Assembly: GCF_000771225.1 (NCBI RefSeq)
Contig: NZ_JDTZ01000002.1
Location: 62,001-126,000 of the forward strand
Length of the DNA stretch: 64,000 nucleotides
Direction: 5' to 3'
From: Bifidobacterium pseudolongum subsp. pseudolongum DSM 20099
GTDB taxonomy: Bacteria > Actinomycetota > Actinomycetes > Actinomycetales > Bifidobacteriaceae
Below the pieces are notes generated by a model, which was given only the letters and a program-made list of their open reading frames with translations, ran no database searches and had not been told where the DNA came from. The translations under genes and the position numbers were made by a program. Of the stretch, positions 57,996 to 64,000 are shown piece after piece (within the stretch, counting starts at the first letter, position 1; the number at the start of each line of letters is the position of its first letter).

Positions 57996-58277
57996 ATGGC
58001 ATACAACAAGTCTGATCTCGTCACCAAGATCGCTCAGAAGTCCCACCTGACCAAGGCTCAGGCTGAGGCCGCCGTCAACGCATTCCAGGATGTGTTCGTC
58101 GAGGCCATGAAGTCCGGCGAAGGCCTGAAACTGACCGGTCTGTTCTCCGCTGAGCGCGTCAAGCGCGCCGCCCGCACCGGCCGCAACCCGCGCACCGGCG
58201 AGACCATCGAGATCCCGGCCACCTACGGCGTGCGTATCTCCGCTGGCTCCCTGCTCAAGAAGGCCGTCACCGAGTGA
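57996..58277 (+). CDS. hup: HU-family DNA-binding protein
   Basis: The 93-residue protein is a standard HU: N-terminal helices MAYNKSDLVTKIAQKSHLTKAQAE, the beta-arm tip RAARTGRNPRTGETIEIPA and the C-terminal ISAGSLLKKAV. It compacts DNA and shapes transcription. AAGAAGGAT precedes the ATG, and a run of AT-rich sequence upstream (57880-57940) likely holds the promoter. A T-rich terminator follows. Confidence 0.97.
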   Translation: MAYNKSDLVTKIAQKSHLTKAQAEAAVNAFQDVFVEAMKSGEGLKLTGLFSAERVKRAARTGRNPRTGETIEIPATYGVRISAGSLLKKAVTE

Positions 58278-58314
58278 CGATGTTCGCTTAGGCGAACCCA
58301 CGCATCTTGCGTAC

Positions 58315-58347
58315 AGACCCTGACCGACGGCGGTCAGGGTCTTTTTT
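58315..58347 (+). terminator. Intrinsic terminator of hup
   Basis: AGACCCTGACCG pairs with CGGTCAGGGTCT (12 bp, 4-nt loop) and continues into a run of six T. Confidence 0.9.
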
Positions 58348-58366
58348 GTGCCATGATGGCGCCGCG

Positions 58367-59821
58367 TTACGCAAGCGACGCCATCAGATCGTGGTATTCG
58401 GGCGTGCCTTTGCTGTCGAAGGGGTCGAGCAGCTGCACAGTGCGTTTCTCCGGTTCCAGCACCTGCACCTGCGTCCAATCGCACACATGACGCACGCCGG
58501 CCTGCTGCGCGCGCCGCACGAAGCGACCACGCAGCACCGCGCGCGTGCGCTCGGGCGGCGTATGCACCGCGTGCGCCACCTGTTGTGGGTCCGCATACAC
58601 GCGCATGAGCCCATGGCGCACCATCGCCTCGTACAGCGTGCCGTTGGCCACGTCGTGGTAATCCAGGTCGAGCTGTGCGATACGGATCGGGTCGACCGGC
58701 CCACGTTCCTGCAGGCGCGCAAAGAACCGGCGTTTGCATGCCCAATCCACGACCTGCGCGAGCGCGTTGATGTCGTGCGCCTCCAACCTGTCGAGCACCC
58801 ACCGCCATGCATCGAGCACACTGTGCGGCGTCCACAGCGGGTCACCCCGCAGTGACGCGTCGAGTTCGTGTGCATGGCCGTGCGCGAACCGTTCGATGAC
58901 GCGCCATGCGAGGCGTTGCATCGCAAGCGCGCTCATGCGTGTGCCATCCGCCAAATCGATCATGGCGTCCGGCCCATGTTCGTTGACTGCGAGATTCGCC
59001 TGCACGGGATCGCTCATCTCGAGGCGTTCCAAACCGCTGGGCGCGCCGGTGCGCGCTGCGTGTTCCATGGCGCTGAGCACCATATGCGTTGTGGCGCATT
59101 TGACCATCGTCGCCCATTGCGACCGGTTCGAGTCGCCGATGATCACGTGCAGGCGGCGGAACGATTCGGGGTCGGCATGCGGTTCGTCGCGCGTGTTGAT
59201 CATCGGGCGCGAGCGCGTCGTGGCCGAAGACACTGTCTCGTCCACGAACCGGGCGCGCTGCGTGTACGTCCAGTGGTCGCCATCGAATCTGCCGGCGCCG
59301 GTATAGATCTGCCGTGTGATCAGGAATGGCAGCAGCTGGGTCTGGATCGCGCGCAGATCGACATACCGGCGCACCAGATAGTTTTCGTGGCAGCCGTAGG
59401 AGTGGCCGGCGCTGTCGGCATTGTTCTTGAACAGGTGGATCGTGGCCTGCTCCCCCGCCTGCGCGCGTAGACGGGCCTGCGTCTCGAGCGCCATCGTGCG
59501 CATGAGCGATTCGCCGGCGGCGTCGGCGAGCATCGCATCGAACGGCGTGCGTGCCTCCGCGGTGGCGTACTCGGGGTGCGAACCGACGTCGAGGTAGAGG
59601 CGCGATCCGTTGTCGAGGTACGTGTTGGTGGAGCGTTCGCGTTGCACGACCGGCTGGAACATCGTCATGGCCACCTGGCTGATGTCCAAAGGGCGGCTGG
59701 TGCCGCTCACGCTCAACCCATATTCGGTTTCGAGCCCGAAAATACGGTCGCAGCCACCGGCTGTGGCCGATGGCTGCGTTGGCGTGGAGTGGCGGCTGCG
59801 GCTGTCATGCAGCTGGGGCAT
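58367..59821 (-). CDS. pafA: Pup-protein ligase PafA
   Basis: The 484-residue protein has the glutamine-synthetase-like ligase core. It includes IFGLETEYGLSV near 28 with the Mg2+-binding Glu, STNTYLDNGSRLYLDVGSHPEYATAEA near 65 with the catalytic Asp, and RRLHVIIGDSNRSQW near 230. PafA phosphorylates the C-terminal Glu of Pup and links it to target lysines. The ATG at 59821 overlaps the pup stop (TGATG). Length is near that of mycobacterial PafA; the identity as ligase rather than Dop rests on the lack of the Dop loop and its position after pup. Confidence 0.94.
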   Translation of the reverse strand: MPQLHDSRSRHSTPTQPSATAGGCDRIFGLETEYGLSVSGTSRPLDISQVAMTMFQPVVQRERSTNTYLDNGSRLYLDVGSHPEYATAEARTPFDAMLADAAGESLMRTMALETQARLRAQAGEQATIHLFKNNADSAGHSYGCHENYLVRRYVDLRAIQTQLLPFLITRQIYTGAGRFDGDHWTYTQRARFVDETVSSATTRSRPMINTRDEPHADPESFRRLHVIIGDSNRSQWATMVKCATTHMVLSAMEHAARTGAPSGLERLEMSDPVQANLAVNEHGPDAMIDLADGTRMSALAMQRLAWRVIERFAHGHAHELDASLRGDPLWTPHSVLDAWRWVLDRLEAHDINALAQVVDWACKRRFFARLQERGPVDPIRIAQLDLDYHDVANGTLYEAMVRHGLMRVYADPQQVAHAVHTPPERTRAVLRGRFVRRAQQAGVRHVCDWTQVQVLEPEKRTVQLLDPFDSKGTPEYHDLMASLA

Positions 59822-60006
59822 CACTCGCCGCCTTTCTGCACGAACCCGTTCACATACGCTTCGGCGTTGCTTTCCAGCACCGATTCGATGTCGTCGAGCA
59901 CCGCGTCCAGACTGTCCATGTTGGTGTCCGGGGCCACCCGCTGGGTGGTTTCATCGTGCTCCTGCTGCTGGGGGGATTCCTGTGCGCTGGTGTGTTCCTG
60001 AGGCAT
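59821..60006 (-). CDS. pup: Prokaryotic ubiquitin-like protein Pup
   Basis: The 61-residue protein is polar and mostly disordered in the first half (rich in Gln, Glu, Ser, Thr), with the conserved helix DSLDAVLDDIESVLESNAEAYVNGF and a C-terminus VQKGGE. Because it ends in Glu rather than Gln, it needs no deamidation before ligation. Pup tags proteins through that Glu. The ORF starts at the ATG with no strong Shine-Dalgarno. The neighbours are the IMPase-like gene (35 bp upstream) and pafA (overlap). Confidence 0.95.
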   Translation of the reverse strand: MPQEHTSAQESPQQQEHDETTQRVAPDTNMDSLDAVLDDIESVLESNAEAYVNGFVQKGGE

Positions 60007-60041
60007 TGCTGTTCGCTTTCGTGATGGTCGCGTGCCGACGC

Positions 60042-60914
60042 TCACGCGTTCGTCCCGCTGGTTTCCTGTTCCAATTCACGCATCAGATATGGACGCAGGT
60101 CGTCGATGATCAGGCCGTTCGATGCGACCACATCGTTTTCGCTGCGCCAATGCACCAGATCGCCAGACCACGTGCTCAACTGCCCCTGGGCCTCCCACAG
60201 CACCACGGCGCCCGCGGATACCGCGGGGACATCCCATTGGTGCAAGAACGGCTCGAAGTAGGCGTCATAGGTGCCGTCGGCCACCTTGCACAGGTCGAGC
60301 GAGACCGGGCCGATGCGTTTGATGTCGGCTGGCTTGCCCGCGATGTCGGCCACCACGTCAAGCGCGTATTTGGATTCGTTGGATTTGAACGACATGCCGA
60401 AACTGACGACCGATCCTTCGAGGTGCGGCGTGGTCGAGGGCATGATCTTCTCGCGCTTGTCGCCCAACGGCGTGCGCCGGATGCGGATGGCGCCCTCGCC
60501 GCGCGCCGCGATGTAGGTGAGGTTCAGGGCGGGCGCATGCACAATGCCCAGGATCGGTTGCGCCACATCGTGCTCATTGAATTCGAAAAGCGATATCGTG
60601 ATCGCCCATTCGGCCATGTTGCGCGTGTAGTTGATCACGCCGTCGATACCGCCGATGCACCAGTAGCGGTCACCGGACGCGCCGTGCTCCGGCCGGTCGC
60701 TCCATCTGCCTTGGAAGGCGTCGATGTAGGTGAGTCGGTTGTATATGAACTGCGCCAATTGGGTGTCGACGGTCAGCCCACGCGAATAGTCGCGTGTCAC
60801 CGAATACAACGCGGAAAGGTCCTTGGGCATCACTTGGTCGTTGAGGGCATGCTCGCCGGCGTCCTGCGCAATGGCAGCGGCATGCATTGCAAGATCGCGT
60901 AATCCTTGCGTCAT
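60042..60914 (-). CDS. Inositol-monophosphatase-like protein with altered metal site
   Basis: The 290-residue protein has the IMPase fold by sequence pattern but misses key residues. The central motif W-x-x-D-P-I-D-G-T reads WCIGGIDGV (85-93): the first metal-binding Asp is Gly88 and the Pro and Thr are replaced, while Asp91 remains. The GEE motif expected around 65-80 is not present. The C-terminal WD motif is there (Trp227-Asp228 in HQWDVPAVSAGAV). So it is either inactive on phosphate esters or uses a different site. It is inserted between dop and pup on the same strand, with GGAGG before the ATG. A regulatory or adaptor role is possible. Confidence 0.8.
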   Translation of the reverse strand: MTQGLRDLAMHAAAIAQDAGEHALNDQVMPKDLSALYSVTRDYSRGLTVDTQLAQFIYNRLTYIDAFQGRWSDRPEHGASGDRYWCIGGIDGVINYTRNMAEWAITISLFEFNEHDVAQPILGIVHAPALNLTYIAARGEGAIRIRRTPLGDKREKIMPSTTPHLEGSVVSFGMSFKSNESKYALDVVADIAGKPADIKRIGPVSLDLCKVADGTYDAYFEPFLHQWDVPAVSAGAVVLWEAQGQLSTWSGDLVHWRSENDVVASNGLIIDDLRPYLMRELEQETSGTNA

Positions 60915-61065
60915 CGCAGCCTCCCGTTTCCTGTTCTGGTTCTGGTATGCGCATACACGCGTCGGTGCATTGCGGCCACCATGGCGACCGCCACATCGGG
61001 TACCACTATACCGGTTTCTACAGGGATCCGAGCATCGGCGCCTGTTACTGAGATAACGTTTGCAA

Positions 61066-62646
61066 TCATGCTCCACCCTGTTGACACAGTGTCTGTATGA
61101 GACTCCACGCGTTCGATGTCTGCGCCACGGCCTCGGTGCAGTCATCACGGGTATAGGCGCGCGGATCGCGCATGTCGAGCGTCCATTGCCGCCCGTCGGC
61201 GTCGTCGGTCGTGGTGATGTGCGTCCACGACACTGCCCTGATCTGCTCTGGATACCGTTCCACCATGGTGCCACGCAGCCATGCGCGCGTGTCCTCCGGC
61301 GGCTCGCCGCACGCGGTGCGCACTTCGTCGTCGGTGCATGTGCGCTCGGTGCGCCCGCGCAGCCTGTCGAAGATCGATGCCTGCGGGTCCAGACTCGCCC
61401 AACGCAGGTCCACCGAGGCGAGTCGCGCGTCACGCAGGCTTTCGTCGAACGATTCGCCGGGATGCAGCCGCAGGCGCAGGCGTTCGATGATCTGCCATTT
61501 GCACAGCCATTCGATGCGCGAACCCTCAGCCTCAAGCTGCAAACGTTCGCTTCCATCGGCATGCCTGATCCGCGCCACATCGAGCAGCGCCTGCTTCCAC
61601 ATGGCCATCACCGACCGTGTGGAGCGGTCGGGCCACACCGGCTCGCCACGTGTATCGGTGCCGTACACGGCCGCGGCCGTCTCATAGGCGAGCGTCTGCA
61701 GCGCCACCTGCACCTGCCACGCGGTCATCGCGCCGCCGCCCGCCATCGGCAGCGGCTGCGCCAAGGTCAGGTCGTGCGAGACGCGGTGCATCGCCTCCAC
61801 CGGGTCCACGAACGTCAGCGCCTCCAGTTCGCCCATCAAGTCAATGCCCGCCTCCTCGGCGTGCTCGCACACCCACAGCAGCATGCTCGTCGTGCCGAGT
61901 TTGAGCACGCGCGGCACATCCATGCGGTTCGCGTCGCCGACGATCACATGCAGACGCCGGAACCGGCCCGCATCGGCGTGCGGTTCGTCGCGCGTGTTGA
62001 TGATGGGCCTGTCGAATGTGGTCTGCAACGCCACCTTCATATGCACATAATCGGCGCGTTGGCTCAACTGGTAGCCGGCCGTCTCACTGCGCTCGCCGAT
62101 GCCCACGCGCCCCGAACCGGTGTAGATCTGCCGCGTCACCAGATGCGCGGTCATCAGCGCGGCCATCTGCCCGAACGGCACTGACCGACTCAGCATGTAG
62201 TTTTCGTGCGTGCCCCAGCTCGCGCCCTTGCCGTCCACGTTGTTGCGGTGCAGCTGCAGGCCGCCCGCCTGCCGCGCGGCTTGCTCCATCAACACATCGC
62301 CCGCCGTGTCGTAGACGACTGCCGTGAACGGGTCGTCCGTTTCGGGCGCCGAATATTCGGGGTGCGCGTGGTCGACATAGATGCGCCCGCCGTTCGGAGC
62401 GATCACATTCGTCACATGAGGCTGAGGTTCATCCGTGAGCATGTCAGGGCGCGCGCTCGCCCGGTCGAGGCGCATGCCGCGCATGTCGTTGACCGGATCC
62501 TCCTGCCGGTAGTCCCAGCGGATGTGCCGCGTGCGCGGGGTGGACGCCCCAGCCACAACGTCGAATGACCACTGCACCGGATTGCCACCCGGTGCGCCGC
62601 TCACCGCGTACTCGGTCTCCGTGCCCATGATGCGCCGTACACTCAT
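61066..62646 (-). CDS. dop: Pup deamidase/depupylase Dop
   Basis: The 526-residue protein is homologous to PafA: MGTETEYAVSG near 7, IYVDHAHPEYSAPET near 92 with the catalytic Asp, and GTHENYMLSR near 155. The stretch of about 45 residues after the first strand (WSFDVVAGASTPRTRHIRWDYRQEDPVNDM) contains the Dop-specific loop that PafA lacks. Dop removes Pup from substrates and, where Pup ends in Gln, also deamidates it. Here Pup ends in Glu, so only depupylation should be needed. The ATG overlaps the ARC stop (ATGA). Confidence 0.94.
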   Translation of the reverse strand: MSVRRIMGTETEYAVSGAPGGNPVQWSFDVVAGASTPRTRHIRWDYRQEDPVNDMRGMRLDRASARPDMLTDEPQPHVTNVIAPNGGRIYVDHAHPEYSAPETDDPFTAVVYDTAGDVLMEQAARQAGGLQLHRNNVDGKGASWGTHENYMLSRSVPFGQMAALMTAHLVTRQIYTGSGRVGIGERSETAGYQLSQRADYVHMKVALQTTFDRPIINTRDEPHADAGRFRRLHVIVGDANRMDVPRVLKLGTTSMLLWVCEHAEEAGIDLMGELEALTFVDPVEAMHRVSHDLTLAQPLPMAGGGAMTAWQVQVALQTLAYETAAAVYGTDTRGEPVWPDRSTRSVMAMWKQALLDVARIRHADGSERLQLEAEGSRIEWLCKWQIIERLRLRLHPGESFDESLRDARLASVDLRWASLDPQASIFDRLRGRTERTCTDDEVRTACGEPPEDTRAWLRGTMVERYPEQIRAVSWTHITTTDDADGRQWTLDMRDPRAYTRDDCTEAVAQTSNAWSLIQTLCQQGGA

Positions 62647-64000
62647 GCCTGCTCCATTCCGTAGGTGCCTTCTGCCGCATCCGCCGCATGCGCGGGCAAT
62701 GCGCGCAGGTCGGTGATGCGCCGCGCGTCGAAACCGTTGGTGCGCACCCACTGCTCGAGATTGACCTCAGCGAGTGTGGCGCGCGCCGAATCGCATTCCT
62801 CGTCGACCGCTTCGCGCACGAGCGCCGCATCGATCGGCACATCGTGCCCTTGGCGCACCGACTCCTTGACGGCCTTCGTCTTGGCGCGGTCGACGATGTT
62901 CTTGAGCATCGCGCCCGACATCACATCGGCGAGCAGCAGCATGCTCCAGTCGCCATGCTCGTCGCGCACACGGGCGATCGCGCGGCGCGGCGAGACGACA
63001 TCGTCGACGAGCGCATCGACGAGCTGCGCGGCGCTTGTGGATGGCGCGAGCGGCAGCGCATTGGTGATGTACTGGGCCACGATCCGGCGTGCCTGTTCGG
63101 GGCCAGGGCGGTCGACCTTGATCTTCACGTCGAGCCGGCCGGGGCGCAGCACCGCCGGGTCGATCATGTCGATGCGGTTCGAGGCGCCGATCACAATCAC
63201 GTTGTCAAGCTGCTCCACGCCGTCGAGTTCCGCAAGGAACTGCGGCACGATCGTCGTCTCCACGTCCGAGGAGACACCGGAACCGCGGGTGCGCAGCAAC
63301 GCGTCCATCTCGTCGATGAACACGATCACCGGGCGTCCATCGCGCGCCCGCTCGCGCGCGCGGTCGAAGATGAGGCGGATCAGCCGTTCGGATTCACCCA
63401 CGTATTTGTTGAGCAGTTCCGGGCCTTTGACCGAAAGGAACACACCACTGCCGCCGGCGCCCTGAGCCAGCGAGTGCGCCACGGCCTTCGCGATCAATGT
63501 CTTGCCGTTGCCGGGCGGACCGTACAACAGCACGCCTTTCGGCGGTTTCAACGCGAAACGCGCGAACAGGTCGCGGTGCGTGAACGGCAGTTCCACCGCG
63601 TCTTTGATCGTGGCGATCTGCTCGTCGAGCCCGCCGATGTCGTGGAAGGTGACGTCAGGCGTCTCTTCAAGCACGAGGCTGTCGGTGTGTTCGCGTGGCA
63701 GCACCTGCACCGCGAATCGCGCTGACGTGTCAAGCATCACGCGGTCGGCGCCGCTGATGCGCGCGTGTCGCAGGTCCTGCGCGCGCTCAACGACCGTGCG
63801 GGCGCCCGAAGCGTCAGAGACGATGAGGCGGCCGTCGTCGAGCAGTTCGTCAACTTGGCGCACCACGCCGCAGCGGTCGGCCGCCGCCGTGCCGACGATG
63901 ACCATGTTCTCGTTGACGAGCAGCGTCATGCCGGGCGCGAGCCGTGCGGCGTTGACGGTGGGGGCCACCGGCAGCACCACGCGGCGGCTGCCGTGGAGCA
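62643..64000 (-). CDS. arc: Proteasome-associated-type AAA ATPase ARC/Mpa, partial
   Basis: At least 452 residues are visible; the N-terminal coiled coil and part of the OB domains lie beyond the window. An OB domain (VVRQVDELLDDGRLIVSD) is followed by the AAA module: GPPGNGKT Walker A, VIVFIDEMDALL Walker B, and NRIDMIDPAVLRPGRLDVK. It should unfold pupylated proteins. The C-terminus ends in EGTYGMEQA, without the GQYL-type tail through which Mpa docks on the 20S core. It is first in the locus arc-dop-IMPase-like-pup-pafA; dop overlaps its stop codon. Confidence 0.93.
   Translation of the reverse strand, partial: LHGSRRVVLPVAPTVNAARLAPGMTLLVNENMVIVGTAAADRCGVVRQVDELLDDGRLIVSDASGARTVVERAQDLRHARISGADRVMLDTSARFAVQVLPREHTDSLVLEETPDVTFHDIGGLDEQIATIKDAVELPFTHRDLFARFALKPPKGVLLYGPPGNGKTLIAKAVAHSLAQGAGGSGVFLSVKGPELLNKYVGESERLIRLIFDRARERARDGRPVIVFIDEMDALLRTRGSGVSSDVETTIVPQFLAELDGVEQLDNVIVIGASNRIDMIDPAVLRPGRLDVKIKVDRPGPEQARRIVAQYITNALPLAPSTSAAQLVDALVDDVVSPRRAIARVRDEHGDWSMLLLADVMSGAMLKNIVDRAKTKAVKESVRQGHDVPIDAALVREAVDEECDSARATLAEVNLEQWVRTNGFDARRITDLRALPAHAADAAEGTYGMEQA

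Noticed and set aside
61066..62646. Reading dop as a second pafA
   Set aside because: The extra loop after the first strand and the GTHENYMLSR segment fit Dop, and pafA is present at 58367-59821.

Overview
This window looks like chromosomal DNA of a high-GC actinobacterium, very probably Bifidobacterium. The main reasons are the pupylation genes (pup, pafA, dop, ARC ATPase) in one cluster, a gluABCD-type amino-acid transporter, a polyphosphate glucokinase, a groEL with no groES beside it under CIRCE control, and actinobacterial families such as DUF3027, LytR_C and WXG100. The species cannot be fixed from the sequence alone. I see no rRNA, tRNA, CRISPR array, insertion sequence or phage, and codon use is even throughout, so this is ordinary core chromosome with a few accessory-looking genes.

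Layout. 1-4.3 kb: end of a polytopic membrane protein, a lone ABC ATPase, an aminotransferase (its 3' end overlaps the ATPase) and polyphosphate glucokinase. 4.5-7.8 kb: an FMN riboswitch, the riboflavin S-component RibU and a single-chain EcfA-EcfA-EcfT protein, then a structured non-coding stretch with a terminator. 7.9-14.1 kb: aldo/keto reductase, YhbY, TenA behind a TPP riboswitch, YccF, a zincin, MazG, a GNAT and a SWIM-zinc-finger protein. 14.3-22.8 kb: long-chain acyl-CoA ligase, MFS exporter, RarA, a Ski2-like helicase and PPK2. 22.9-27.3 kb: gluABCD and an alpha/beta hydrolase. 27.4-36 kb: aspS, hisS, a DUF349 protein, clpC and a tandem universal stress protein. 36-42 kb: an anchored low-complexity protein, DUF3027, a cold-shock-domain protein, a two-component system and a TPM-domain protein. 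42-46.4 kb: WXG100 protein, groEL, cspA-type gene, LytR_C protein and uracil-DNA glycosylase. 46.4-51.7 kb: a six-gene moxR-DUF58-VWA operon. 51.8-53.7 kb: a small WXG-motif protein translationally coupled to a lipase-like protein. 53.7-58.3 kb: purB, a membrane protein with an embedded kinase-like domain, and HU. 58.4-64 kb: the pupylation locus arc-dop-(IMPase-like)-pup-pafA.

How the parts work together. RibU supplies substrate specificity and the fused A-A-T protein powers uptake of riboflavin, controlled by FMN. GluA-D import an acidic or polar amino acid. PafA attaches Pup, Dop removes it and ARC is the matching unfoldase. No 20S proteasome genes are in the locus, Pup ends in Glu, and the ARC C-terminus lacks the usual docking tail. 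Stress functions (ClpC, GroEL, two cold-shock proteins, USP, RarA, UDG) are spread through the window.

Two window-wide signatures stand out. First, at least eleven genes have a -10 element (TACAAT/TACACT type) only 6-8 nt before the start codon, which predicts leaderless mRNAs. Second, many gene ends are marked by very long, perfectly paired inverted repeats (arms of 17-31 bp) with a GGGGCC-like core, mostly without a T-tract.
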